A stretch of DNA of 64,000 nt from JBBDIP01 sp050260675 (GTDB lineage Bacteria; Bacillota; Sulfobacillia; Fermentithermobacillales; Fermentithermobacillaceae), in contig JBLNCN010000011.1 in the NCBI GenBank assembly GCA_050260675.1, positions 620,001 through 684,000 of the forward strand, in the 5' to 3' direction. The notes under the pieces are model-generated. The model was given only the letters and a program-made list of their open reading frames with translations. It searched no databases and was not told the origin of the DNA. Every line of letters begins with the position of its first letter. Within the stretch, counting starts at the first letter, position 1. This document shows, piece by piece, positions 1 through 8,856 of this stretch. The translations under genes and the position numbers were made by a program.

Positions 1-1811
1 AGTATCCCGTAGAAGTCGCCTTGCTGCATCGGGAGGAGCTTGTCGAGAGCGGCTTTTCTCTCCTCGACAGTTTCGGCCATGATCATGTCCTGGACCACCG
101 GCAGCCTCTCGGCCTGCATGAACATGTGCTCCGTGCGAGTGAGGCCGATGCCCTCGGCTCCCAGAGAGCGGGCCTTCTCTGCGTCAGCGGGAGTATCGGC
201 GTTGGCCTTCACTCCAAGGCGGCGGACTTCGTCAGCCCACGTGAGGATCTCTTCGAACGCGCCCGAAAGGGTCGGCTCGACCAAGGGGACGGAACCCATG
301 AAGACGTTGCCGGTGCTGCCGTCAATCGAGATGACGTCTCCCTCTTTGATGGAGGCCTTGCCGATAGTGGCCTTCCGGTTCTCGAGGTCCAGATGGAGCG
401 CATCGCAACCTACGATGGCGGGCTTGCCCATTCCGCGGGCCACAACCGCCGCGTGGCAGGTCATTCCGCCGCGAGAGGTAAGCACGCCCTGGGCGTAGAC
501 GATGCCGGGCATGTCTTCGGGCTTGGTCTCAGGCCTTACCAGGATGACCTTCTCGCCTTCCTGGCCCATCTTCTCGGCCTTCTTGTAGTCGAACACGACA
601 GCGCCGATAGCGGCTCCGGGCGAGGCGGGAAGACCCTTGCCGACGACCTCCGTCTTGGCGCTGGGATCGACTCCCCTGTGAAGCATGCGCGCCACTTCGT
701 CGGCCTTCACACGCTTTAGGGCCTCAGTCTTGCTGATACGGCCCTCGTGCACCATCTGGCGGGCTATCTCCAACGAGGCCGCGGCGGTACGCTTGCCGGT
801 GCGGGTCTGCAGCATGTACAGCTTCCCGTGCTCGATGGTGAACTCCATGTCCTGCATGTCGCGGTAGTGATCCTCGAGCGTCTTCGCCACCTGCTTGATC
901 TGCTCAAAGGTCTCGGGCAGGTCATTGGGCATTTCGGAGATGGGCTTGGGGGTCCGGATACCCGCCACCACGTCTTCGCCCTGAGCGTTGACCAGGTACT
1001 CACCGTACAGCACGTTCTCTCCGGTCGACGGGTTTCTTGTGAACATGACGCCTGTGCCGGAGTCAAACCCCATGTTGCCGAACACCATCATCTGCACGTT
1101 GACCGCGGTGCCGAGGTCATCGGGGATCTTGTTGATCTTGCGGTACACGACTGCGCGCTCGGTGTTCCAGGAGCGGAACACGGCCTCAATGGCCATCCTG
1201 AGCTGGTCCATCGGATTCTCCGGGAACTCGATCCCGGCTTGCTCCTTCACGACCTTGCGATAGCCGGCAATGACTTTCTTTAGGCCTTCGGGCGAGATCT
1301 CGTAGTCGTACTTCACTTTCTCGGCTTCCCGCTGTGCCGTGAGCACGTGCTCGAAGTGGTCGTGGTCCACTCCCAGAACTACGTCCCCGAACATCTGCAT
1401 GAACCTTCGCTGGCAGTCCAGCGCGAACCGCTGGTCGCCCGTCGCCTCTACGAGCCCCTGTACGCTCGTGTCATTGAGTCCGAGGTTGAGGATGGTATCC
1501 ATCATACCGGGCATGCTGATGACTGCGCCGGAACGCACGGATACCAGGAGAGGGTTCTTGCTGCCTCCGAAGGTCTTTCCTGTCTCCTGTTCCAGGGCCT
1601 TAACGTAAGTCTCAACTTCCTCCCAGAGACCCTGCGGCAGTTTCTTGCCTTCTCTGTAGTAATCCATGCAGGTCGCAGTCGTGATGGTGAATCCCGGGGG
1701 CACCGGCAGACCGATACGGGTCATCTCCGCCAATCCCGCGCCCTTGCCGCCGAGGACAGACCTCATGCTGTCATTGCCCTCGCGGAAACCGTACACGCGC
1801 TTTGTTCCCAC
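1..1811 (-). CDS. ppdK: Pyruvate, phosphate dikinase (partial, C-terminus beyond the window)
   Basis: This enzyme interconverts pyruvate, ATP and phosphate with phosphoenolpyruvate, AMP and pyrophosphate in cytosolic central metabolism. The reading frame is open from a GTG at 1811 to the window edge, giving about 603 codons of a protein usually near 880 residues. The N-terminal nucleotide-binding part is present (VGTKRVYGF start, GGKGAGLAEM, GLPVPPGFTITT). The swivelling phospho-histidine domain follows, with the signature TSRGGMTCHAAVVARGMG; the phosphorylated His is residue 453. The visible end (KLLPMQQGDFYGI) enters the PEP-binding TIM barrel. An AGGAGG SD lies 7 bases before the GTG. It follows glyS by about 110 bases and has its own promoter-like sequence. 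Family assignment is secure; completeness cannot be judged. Confidence 0.96.
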   Translation of the reverse strand, partial: MGTKRVYGFREGNDSMRSVLGGKGAGLAEMTRIGLPVPPGFTITTATCMDYYREGKKLPQGLWEEVETYVKALEQETGKTFGGSKNPLLVSVRSGAVISMPGMMDTILNLGLNDTSVQGLVEATGDQRFALDCQRRFMQMFGDVVLGVDHDHFEHVLTAQREAEKVKYDYEISPEGLKKVIAGYRKVVKEQAGIEFPENPMDQLRMAIEAVFRSWNTERAVVYRKINKIPDDLGTAVNVQMMVFGNMGFDSGTGVMFTRNPSTGENVLYGEYLVNAQGEDVVAGIRTPKPISEMPNDLPETFEQIKQVAKTLEDHYRDMQDMEFTIEHGKLYMLQTRTGKRTAAASLEIARQMVHEGRISKTEALKRVKADEVARMLHRGVDPSAKTEVVGKGLPASPGAAIGAVVFDYKKAEKMGQEGEKVILVRPETKPEDMPGIVYAQGVLTSRGGMTCHAAVVARGMGKPAIVGCDALHLDLENRKATIGKASIKEGDVISIDGSTGNVFMGSVPLVEPTLSGAFEEILTWADEVRRLGVKANADTPADAEKARSLGAEGIGLTRTEHMFMQAERLPVVQDMIMAETVEERKAALDKLLPMQQGDFYGI

Positions 1812-1889
1812 GCTTCCGCCTCCTATGTAGTGAGTCTTGAGTCTCCTAGTGTTGGGTGGTTCATAAGGCCAAACTGCACAATCGGAGAT

Positions 1890-1919
1890 ATTGTATCCGT
1901 TAGTGCACGTGCATTTCAA
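1890..1919 (-). promoter_or_regulatory. Putative sigma-A promoter of ppdK
   Basis: On the minus strand the glyS-ppdK gap contains TTGAAA, an 18-base spacer and TACAAT. This lies about 80 bases before the ppdK GTG, so ppdK can be transcribed independently of glyQS. Inferred from consensus match only. Confidence 0.5.
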
Positions 1920-1922
1920 CAA

Positions 1923-4055
1923 TCACCCTTCCCTACCTATCAAGGGAAGGACGTGGACAAAGTCGGCATACCTGGTATACAGGCGCGAAGCCGACCGCAG
2001 GAGCGCCAATCTGTTGGAACGCACTGCAAGATCATCCGCCATGATGAGGACCTCATCCAGGCAACGGTCGATCGGCCTCCTCAGGACTGCCAGACGGTCA
2101 AGGTACCGGTCGTATTCCCCCTCCTCGTACATGCTGTCGAGGACGGGCGAGGACTCTGTGATCACCTGGTACAGTGCCCTCTCCGGCTCTTCGGCGAGCA
2201 GAGCGGTGTCGACGCTGCCCGCAGGTTCTGCTCCCTTCGCCAGGACACTGGTGCGCCGCCATCCGGTAACGACGTCGGCAAGCTCGGCCCTGCCCGCCAG
2301 CTGGGAAAGGGCCTGGGCCATCGCAGGCAGCCTGGCAACCCGCTTCTCGCCGCCTCCAAGCACCGCCCTGGTTACTTCCACGGCAAAGCCTCTATCGGTA
2401 AGGGCACCTTCCACCCTGCCCAAAAGGAACTGGACCAGCTTCACTTTCCGATCGGGCGCCGGGTTCGAGACAACCTCGGCGGCCAATCGCAAAGGCTCAT
2501 CCAGCAATCCCTCAAGGTCCGCGTCATACCCATGGCCCAGCAGGATCGAAACCACTCCCATGGCGTTCCGGCGGAGCCCAAACGGGTCCGCGGAACCCGA
2601 GACCTCCATGCCGAGGGAAAAAGCGACCGCGAGAGTGTCGAGTTTGTCTACCAGGGCGATCACCGACGGGACTCCTGGTTCAGGAAGACGGTCCTTGGCA
2701 CCGCGAGGGAGATACTGATCCCGGATGGCCGCGACGACTTCGCCGGGCAGGCCCTGGAGCTCGCCGTAGCGCCATCCCATGATGCCCTCAAGTTCGGGAA
2801 ATTCCCTGACCATGGCGGTGACCAGGTCGGCCTTCGCCAGCTTGGCCGCCTTGGCAGCCGCCTCTCCATCGAGAAGCAGCTGACTGTCCACCCGGGAGTT
2901 GGCGGCTGCAGAACGGTTCTGGAGCGATAACGCGACCCCGCGCGCGAGCCGCTCCATGCGGCCAGCCTTATCAAGCATGGTGCCGGAGTTGCGTAGGAAG
3001 CGGACTCCCGCGAGTTCAGGCACCCTATCCTCAAGCGCCACCTTCTTGTCCTGCTCGAAGAAGAACTCGGCGTCCTTGAGCCTCGCTCGCAAGACCCACT
3101 CGTTCCCGGAGCGCACGGTTTCTATGCTGTTACGGGGGTGTCCGTCCCGGACTCCCACAAACCCCGGTAGGATATTGCCCTGGGAATCCTGGATCGGGAA
3201 GTATCTCTGGTGATGGCGCATGGCCGTCATCAGCACTTCCTTGGGAAGATTCCTATACCTGTCCTCGAAGCGGCCCAGGAAAGCCGACGGGTGTTCGCAA
3301 AGAGACGCGACTTCGGATAACAGCTCGTCGTCGATGACCGGCTCGCCTCCGAGCTCCAGAGCCACCTGCCGCGCTCCCTCTGTTATGAGCGCCGCGCGGC
3401 GGTCAGGATCCACGATCACCAACGCTTCTTCCATCACCTTGAAGTAATCTGCGGCTGAGGGTACCTCCAGGGGGCCAGGGTGAAGGGTCCGGTGGCCCAA
3501 GGTGCGCCGGCCCGAGGAGTGCCCCGCGATGGACAGGGGTACCACGTCTTTTCCGTAAAGGGCAACGACCCAGCGGATGGGCCTGTACCAACGCCAGTTC
3601 TCTTCACCCCACCGCATCGGATAAGGAGATTCCAGCCCCATTACCACTGGAGGCAGGATCAGAGATAAGACCTCGGGTGCGGGCCGGCCTTTCTCGTGAC
3701 GCCGGCCGTAGACGTACTCGCCGCCGGCCTCCTCCTTCAGCACTACCTCGGATGGGTCTATCCCAAGAGACTTGGCGAATCCCAAAAGCGCTTTAGAAGG
3801 GTTTCCGTCCTGGTCGTACGCCGCCTTCTTTGAAGGCCCCCTTACTTCGGTGACGGCGTCGCCGCTCCTGTCCGAAAGGTCCTCTATGGCCAGGACCAGC
3901 CGGCGCGGGGTCCCATAGGTCCTAACGTCCGAAAAGGCCATGCGAGCTTCTTTGAGAGCGGCCTCTGCTTTGGCGTGCAGGTCGCGCACCGCCAAGGGAA
4001 GGTACCGCGCCGGTATCTCATCGCAACCTACTTCAAGCAGAAACTTCTCAGGCAT
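1923..4055 (-). CDS. glyS: Glycine--tRNA ligase beta subunit
   Basis: Beta subunit of the bacterial alpha2-beta2 glycyl-tRNA synthetase; with GlyQ it charges tRNA-Gly in the cytosol. The 710-residue product has the normal family length. It begins MPEKFLLEVGCDEIPARYLP, the typical GlyS start, and contains conserved stretches such as FPKSMRW-like PYPMRWGE, LCEHPSAFLGRFE and DPFGLRRNAMG. An in-frame extension seven codons longer exists, but the ATG at 4055 fits the family and overlaps the end of glyQ by eight bases (ATGCCTGA), a standard translational-coupling arrangement. It is the last gene of the long minus-strand block before ppdK. Confidence 0.97.
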   Translation of the reverse strand: MPEKFLLEVGCDEIPARYLPLAVRDLHAKAEAALKEARMAFSDVRTYGTPRRLVLAIEDLSDRSGDAVTEVRGPSKKAAYDQDGNPSKALLGFAKSLGIDPSEVVLKEEAGGEYVYGRRHEKGRPAPEVLSLILPPVVMGLESPYPMRWGEENWRWYRPIRWVVALYGKDVVPLSIAGHSSGRRTLGHRTLHPGPLEVPSAADYFKVMEEALVIVDPDRRAALITEGARQVALELGGEPVIDDELLSEVASLCEHPSAFLGRFEDRYRNLPKEVLMTAMRHHQRYFPIQDSQGNILPGFVGVRDGHPRNSIETVRSGNEWVLRARLKDAEFFFEQDKKVALEDRVPELAGVRFLRNSGTMLDKAGRMERLARGVALSLQNRSAAANSRVDSQLLLDGEAAAKAAKLAKADLVTAMVREFPELEGIMGWRYGELQGLPGEVVAAIRDQYLPRGAKDRLPEPGVPSVIALVDKLDTLAVAFSLGMEVSGSADPFGLRRNAMGVVSILLGHGYDADLEGLLDEPLRLAAEVVSNPAPDRKVKLVQFLLGRVEGALTDRGFAVEVTRAVLGGGEKRVARLPAMAQALSQLAGRAELADVVTGWRRTSVLAKGAEPAGSVDTALLAEEPERALYQVITESSPVLDSMYEEGEYDRYLDRLAVLRRPIDRCLDEVLIMADDLAVRSNRLALLRSASRLYTRYADFVHVLPLIGREG

Positions 4056-4917
4056 TGTCCTCGCCCTCCAGGTCAAGGGCGTATCTCTTGGCGCACGCTC
4101 TTGTCAGCGCCCTCACCCGCCCGATGTAATTCTGCCGCTCCGACACCGAAAGGGCGCCGCGGGCGTCAAGAAGGTTGAACGTGTGGGAACACTTCAGGGC
4201 CCAATCGTAGGAGGGCAGCACCATGCCCTTCTCGAGCACCCGTTTTGACTCCCTCTCGTACATATCGAACAAGCTCCGCAGCATATCGGTGTCAGCGAGC
4301 TCGAAACCGTAGGCGGAGCCCTGCTTTTCCTGGTCAAGGAAGATATCGCGGTAACGCAGGCCGGGCGACACCATCACATCCCAGGAGTTGTCGAGTCCCT
4401 GTATGTATGCTGCCAGCCGCTCAAGTCCGTAAGTTATCTCGCATGAAATGGGGTTCACCTGGATTCCGCCCATCTCCTGGAAGTAGGTGAACTGGGTTAT
4501 CTCGTTGCCATCCAGCCAGATCTCCCACCCCAAGCCCGACGCGCCCAACGTGGGCGACTCCCAGTTGTCCTCGACCAGGCGGATGTCATGCTCCTCCCGG
4601 CGGATCCCCAGGCGTTCCAGCGACTCTATGTACATCTCGACAATCATGTCGGGCGGCGGCTTCAGGATGACCTGGAACTGGAAGTAGTGGCCCATGCGAT
4701 ACGGGTTGTCCCCGTAACGGGCATCCTGAGGCCTGCGTGAGGGCTCGACATAGGCGGTCTTCCAGGGCTTCTTGCCCAGTACCCTGAAGAACGTGAACGG
4801 GTTCATCGTCCCGGCGCCTTTCTCGGTATCGTAAGGCTGGGCAATGTAGCAGCCCTTTTCGGCCCAGAACCCCTGCAGAGCCGCGATCACATCGCAGAAC
4901 GTTCTTATCTCCTGCAC
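4048..4917 (-). CDS. glyQ: Glycine--tRNA ligase alpha subunit
   Basis: Catalytic alpha subunit of heterotetrameric glycyl-tRNA synthetase, working with GlyS. It is 289 residues, matching the usual length near 290-300. Conserved elements are FCDVIAALQGFWAEKGC, QPYDTEKGAGTMNP, RRPQDARYGDNPYR and FQVILKPPP. The open frame continues far upstream, but that part overlaps recO in another frame and does not resemble the family. The GTG at 4917 is preceded by AGGAAGGAG about 10 bases away and gives the expected start VQEIRTF, so it was chosen. The 89-base gap after recO contains no gene. Confidence 0.97.
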   Translation of the reverse strand: MQEIRTFCDVIAALQGFWAEKGCYIAQPYDTEKGAGTMNPFTFFRVLGKKPWKTAYVEPSRRPQDARYGDNPYRMGHYFQFQVILKPPPDMIVEMYIESLERLGIRREEHDIRLVEDNWESPTLGASGLGWEIWLDGNEITQFTYFQEMGGIQVNPISCEITYGLERLAAYIQGLDNSWDVMVSPGLRYRDIFLDQEKQGSAYGFELADTDMLRSLFDMYERESKRVLEKGMVLPSYDWALKCSHTFNLLDARGALSVSERQNYIGRVRALTRACAKRYALDLEGEDNA

Positions 4918-5006
4918 CTTCGGTAGACTCCTTCCTGTAGCGCCCCGGTCTTGAGGGTCTGTCGGTTGGCTGCCCGGCATCCGGGGACGGTCGATCTTCG
5001 CCGCTG

Positions 5007-5753
5007 CTACACCTCTATCCTTTCCACCAGGGAAACGGAATTGAGGCGTTTGCCCAGAATGCTGGAAATGTAGGAGACGAGGGCGGCCGTCGCCTCCCTC
5101 CGGACCACGCCCCGCGCGTTGATGCTTGGACCGGACCCGTCGCTTTCGGAAAGCAAAGAGAGCGTGCGGGCAGCGCCCAGAGATACTTCCGTCATCTCCT
5201 CGCCGAAGGCGGACTGGCCTTTGCACTTCGCGCAAAGGACTCCGCCCGCTGCGGGTGAGAAGAAGAGCGGCGCAGCCGGTGGAGAGCCGCACAGCGCGCA
5301 CGTGCCGAAAGTGGGAGCAAAGCCTGTCCTCGCGAGAATGCCGATAGCGCCCCAAATGGCCACGGGCCAGGGGTCTTCCCTCTGCTCCAAGGCCGTAAGG
5401 ACCACATCCGAGAACTCGAACACAGCGGGGTTCGCCTCGCGCATGGGCAGAAGTGAGGATAGGAGTTCCGTCAGGAATCCCGCGTACACCATCTTGTTGT
5501 AGTCCAGCATGATTCCGGCGTAGGACCGGGAGGCGCCGACCTGGGTTATGCGGTCAAAAGTGCGCCCTCTGAACACCTCTATCGTCGCCTTGCTATAGGG
5601 TTGGGTTAGCGCCGAGAGCTTGCTCTGCGGCCTCCTGGCGCCTTTCACAACAGCCTTCACGAGGCCCTCGTCGCGAGTCAGGACCGTCGCCACCCTATCG
5701 TGCTCCCCCAGGTCGAACTGGGCGAGGAATATGCCCTCCGTCTGGTACAGCAT
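5007..5753 (-). CDS. recO: DNA repair protein RecO
   Basis: RecO works with RecF and RecR to load RecA on SSB-coated single-stranded DNA in recombinational repair. The 248-residue product has the N-terminal OB-fold (GIFLAQFDLGEHDRVATVLTRDEGLVKAVVKGAR), a helical domain, and a zinc-binding CxxC...CxxC in the C-terminal half (CALCG and LCAKC). Its ATG directly follows the TAG of the upstream kinase gene, so the two are translationally coupled. In most Bacillota era lies between dgkA and recO; here it is missing. Assignment is firm from sequence and synteny. Confidence 0.95.
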   Translation of the reverse strand: MLYQTEGIFLAQFDLGEHDRVATVLTRDEGLVKAVVKGARRPQSKLSALTQPYSKATIEVFRGRTFDRITQVGASRSYAGIMLDYNKMVYAGFLTELLSSLLPMREANPAVFEFSDVVLTALEQREDPWPVAIWGAIGILARTGFAPTFGTCALCGSPPAAPLFFSPAAGGVLCAKCKGQSAFGEEMTEVSLGAARTLSLLSESDGSGPSINARGVVRREATAALVSYISSILGKRLNSVSLVERIEV

Positions 5754-6320
5754 CTATTTCGGACCTGTGCCGGGCGAAAGCGGCAACGCCAGACCCGCCA
5801 GCGCCGGGAGCACGACCATGGCAAGATAGAGCGCGAATAGCCTCCAGCGGACATCCAGGAAGGTCCGGAGCCTAAGACCCAGTTCCGGGATGACCGGATA
5901 GAACACGATTACGGCGATAAGGACCGAGAATGCCGCGGACAACAGCACACCCGCGGCCGCTACGTCCTTCACGACCTTAGCGATGGGACTGTGATGGGGC
6001 TCTAAGAGGTCAGTCATTGACTCAGCCACGGTATTCACTACTTCCGCGAGCAGCACGCCCGCGATGGCTAGGACAACCATGAGCACCTCGGTCCGCCCCA
6101 CTCCAAGCACAATGCATGCAGCGCCGGCCAGCGTAGCGAAGAGCACATGCAGCCGCATGTTGGGCTCTGTCAGGTAAACGTAGGAGAGCCCTGCCCAGGC
6201 GAATGCGAAACTCCTCGCGACAGGGCGAAGCCCCCAGGAGGAAGGGGGGCTGCCGTAGAAACCGTAGGCGCCCTTCAGACCCCTTTTACCGCTCTTAGGG
6301 CCTCGTCCTGGCGCTTCCAC
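5754..6320 (-). CDS. dgkA: Diacylglycerol/undecaprenol kinase family membrane protein
   Basis: Small integral membrane kinase of the DgkA family. In Gram-positive bacteria these phosphorylate undecaprenol and so recycle the lipid carrier for cell-wall synthesis. The 188-residue product has three to four hydrophobic helices. The family core is present: ARSFAFAWAGLSYVYLTEPNMRLH, then EVVNTVAESMTDLLEP with the catalytic glutamate region, then AKVVKDVAAAGVL. It is longer than the usual 120-140 residues because of a basic N-terminal extension and an extra C-terminal hydrophobic segment after position 140, which may resemble a DgkA-PAP2-like arrangement but has no visible phosphatase motif. The GTG start at 6320 overlaps ybeY by 46 bases, so the true start may be further in. 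Confidence 0.88.
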   Translation of the reverse strand: MEAPGRGPKSGKRGLKGAYGFYGSPPSSWGLRPVARSFAFAWAGLSYVYLTEPNMRLHVLFATLAGAACIVLGVGRTEVLMVVLAIAGVLLAEVVNTVAESMTDLLEPHHSPIAKVVKDVAAAGVLLSAAFSVLIAVIVFYPVIPELGLRLRTFLDVRWRLFALYLAMVVLPALAGLALPLSPGTGPK

Positions 6321-6769
6321 ATGACCGCCTCTTTTTCCGGAGTGTCGTGGTCGTATCCCAACAGATGGAGGGCGCCGTGCACCAGAAGGAGGGCGATCTC
6401 GTCCTCCAGAGCCTTGCCGTTGGCCTCAGCCTGGCGGGCAGCCGTCTCAAGAGAGACGATCACGTCCCCCAGCATCTCCGGTATCCCGGGAACCTGGACC
6501 AAGTCTTCTTCCTCGCCCTCGTTGAGCGCGAAGGAGAGCACGTCTGTAGGACCCTCCACTCCACGGTACTGCTGGTTCAGTTCCGCGATGAACTCGTCGT
6601 TGGTGAAGAGCACCGACACCTCGGCGCTCTTTGGTTTGTAGCCCGAGAGCCGCAGAACAGCCTGCACGGCGCTGTCGGCCAACCGGGCCAGGGCCGCCTT
6701 TTCGTCATCGGGGAGCTCAGGATTGGTTAGCGTGTCGACCAGGGCAGTCACCGGGGCATCCTCCATCAC
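6275..6769 (-). CDS. ybeY: Endoribonuclease YbeY
   Basis: Metal-dependent endoribonuclease required for 16S rRNA 3' maturation and 70S ribosome quality control in the cytosol. The 164-residue product carries the diagnostic zinc motif HGALHLLGYDH near residues 131-141, and the upstream conserved YRGVEGPTDVLSFAL. Length is normal. It lies three bases downstream of pgpH and overlaps the start of dgkA, matching the Bacillus order yqfF-yqfG-dgkA. No anomalies are visible. Confidence 0.97.
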   Translation of the reverse strand: MMEDAPVTALVDTLTNPELPDDEKAALARLADSAVQAVLRLSGYKPKSAEVSVLFTNDEFIAELNQQYRGVEGPTDVLSFALNEGEEEDLVQVPGIPEMLGDVIVSLETAARQAEANGKALEDEIALLLVHGALHLLGYDHDTPEKEAVMWKRQDEALRAVKGV

Positions 6770-6771
6770 CG

Positions 6772-8856
6772 CTACGATCCCTGCTTGTTCCTATCAGGAT
6801 ACTCAATCCTGGTGTGGAACACTCCCGCAAGCACTCGGGTAAAGGTTTCGGCTACCGTATCGAGCTCCCGAAGGGTGAGGTCCGAGCGGTCCAGCTGCTG
6901 GTCCAATAGCCTTTCGCGGATGATCTTCCTCACGACGGACTCGATCCTGGCCGGAGTCGGCTTGGACAGGGACCGAGTCGCCGCTTCGATGCCGTCAGCA
7001 AGCATCACCATGGCAACCTCTTTGGAGCCGGGCCTCGGCCCCTCATACCGGAAGTCCCATTCCTCAGGCGTCCGGCTGTCCTTTGACTGGTTTTCAGCGG
7101 CCTTGTTGTAGAAAAACGAAGCCAGCATGGTCCCGTGGTGCTCCGCGATGAACTCCCGCAGGACCATTGGCACGTTGTGCTCGGCGGCGAGTTCCAGGCC
7201 GTCTTTCACGTGGGAAGTTATCACGCTGGCCGACAGCGTAGGGGTCATCTTGTCGTGGGGATTGTCCATGCCCGGGACCTGGTTCTCCGAGAAGAAGTAG
7301 GGTCTTTTTATCTTGCCGATGTCGTGATAGTAAGCCCCGACGCGAGCAAGAAGGCTGTCGGCGCCGATTGCCATGGCCGCAGCCTCGGCGAGATTGCCGA
7401 CCATAATACTGTGGTGATACGTACCCGGAGCCTCAAGAAGAAGTCTGTGCAGGAGAGGCGTCTCCGGGTTGGAAAGCTCGATGAGACGGATGGGCGTGAT
7501 GATGCCGAAAGCCACCTCAAACAGCGGAAGCGAGCCGATAGCCAGTATCGCCGAGAAGGGGCCGTTCAGAAGGACCATGAGAGTGTCCTTCCAGATGAGG
7601 ATGTCCGACAGCGGCACGCCGCCGGTAAGGCCCAGTATCAGATAGGTAATCCCCTGCACTCCCGAGACTATGAACCCGGCGCGCAGGAGGTTGGTGCGGT
7701 TCCAGTCCTGCTTCACTGAAAGCGCCGCCGCGAGGCTTCCAGCAACGCCCAAGGGGAAGAACCTCACGTCAAAACCGGTGATCACTCCGGCCACAAGGGT
7801 CAGGGCGCAGCCCACGATGGCTCCGAACTTGCGATCGAACAGCGTGGCCGCCAGCATGGCTCCGCCGGCCGCCGGCACCAGCAGAGGAGACACGGTGGCA
7901 AGTCCCCGCGCGGTGATGACGCCCAGCATTACCACTGCGGCCACAAGGCCTGTCTTGTTGGGGGACAGGGCTTCGGGCATTTCCAGCCTGAGATAGATGA
8001 CAATGAGCGCGCATATGAGGAGCGACATGAGGGCCGACCCGGCAATGGAGGAGAACCTTACGCGAGTGCCCACCATCCCGAGTTTGGTGAGGATCGCCAT
8101 CTGGTCCGCGGTCACCACGTCGCCCTCGCGGACGATAAACTGGCCGCGCCGGATCCTGACCGGCTCGACGGCTTCCAAAGCCTCTTTGAGCCGCCGCTCG
8201 CTCTCCTCTTCGTTGTAGGTCATGTTAGGCACCAGGTTCTTCGTGACGAAAGAACCTAGAGTGCTGGACAAATGATCGGGGATATTGGGATCCCGTAGGA
8301 GCTCGCCGCGGATGTCTTCCTTCGCCCGGTCAAGGTTCTCAGGTTTCAGACCAAGAGTTAGGACTTCGGTCATGGCTTCGTCGAGCTTGGCGAAGGCCTG
8401 GTCCAGCGTCGCGGCCCCTGTGGCGACTGTCGTGATGATGTCGCCGTCGGAGGCGTCTTCGGCCAGATACGCCCTCAGTGTCTCAATGACTTCCTGCGTG
8501 GAGGAGCTGGGGTCGGCCGCGGTGTCGGATATGGCCTTCCGAAACGCCGCTATCTGCCCCTGTATGTTCAGCAGGACCTTCACGTCGTTATCGAATACCT
8601 TGGCCACGGTCTGGGCTTTCTCTTGCCTGAGCCTCTCAGTGGCCGAGTCGTCGATAACTTCGGAAGGGGCTTTGACGTTGATGGCTGAAACGTCCCCGAC
8701 CGCGAGCCTTACGGGCTGGGGCACCAGCGATACGAAGAAGACGCCGAAGATGATGACAAAGGCGGTGATCCCCCAGAACAGTTGAGGGCTCTCTCTTGGG
8801 ATCCTCGAAAGACCCGGCAAGGGTCTCCCGCTGTCCTTCTCGCTCCGCTTTGCCAC
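6772..8856 (-). CDS. pgpH: Cyclic di-AMP phosphodiesterase PgpH (7TM-HD protein)
   Basis: Membrane phosphodiesterase that hydrolyses cyclic di-AMP. The 694-residue protein has one N-terminal transmembrane helix (about 27-47), a 7TMR-HDED-type extracytoplasmic region (about 50-265), a run of seven membrane helices (about 275-480) and a cytoplasmic HD domain. HD signatures are TYHHSIMVGNLAEAAA and YYHDIGKIKRPYFF; the paired HD is His511-Asp512, with a later AEHHGT. The GTG start shares one base with the phoH stop (TAGTG), so translation is coupled. Order phoH-pgpH-ybeY is conserved in Bacillota. Confidence 0.96.
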   Translation of the reverse strand: MAKRSEKDSGRPLPGLSRIPRESPQLFWGITAFVIIFGVFFVSLVPQPVRLAVGDVSAINVKAPSEVIDDSATERLRQEKAQTVAKVFDNDVKVLLNIQGQIAAFRKAISDTAADPSSSTQEVIETLRAYLAEDASDGDIITTVATGAATLDQAFAKLDEAMTEVLTLGLKPENLDRAKEDIRGELLRDPNIPDHLSSTLGSFVTKNLVPNMTYNEEESERRLKEALEAVEPVRIRRGQFIVREGDVVTADQMAILTKLGMVGTRVRFSSIAGSALMSLLICALIVIYLRLEMPEALSPNKTGLVAAVVMLGVITARGLATVSPLLVPAAGGAMLAATLFDRKFGAIVGCALTLVAGVITGFDVRFFPLGVAGSLAAALSVKQDWNRTNLLRAGFIVSGVQGITYLILGLTGGVPLSDILIWKDTLMVLLNGPFSAILAIGSLPLFEVAFGIITPIRLIELSNPETPLLHRLLLEAPGTYHHSIMVGNLAEAAAMAIGADSLLARVGAYYHDIGKIKRPYFFSENQVPGMDNPHDKMTPTLSASVITSHVKDGLELAAEHNVPMVLREFIAEHHGTMLASFFYNKAAENQSKDSRTPEEWDFRYEGPRPGSKEVAMVMLADGIEAATRSLSKPTPARIESVVRKIIRERLLDQQLDRSDLTLRELDTVAETFTRVLAGVFHTRIEYPDRNKQGS

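Noticed and set aside
1347..2930. Long plus-strand open frame of 527 codons
   Set aside because: It lies opposite ppdK and glyS, whose family motifs are unmistakable; it is a high-GC shadow frame with no recognisable domain.
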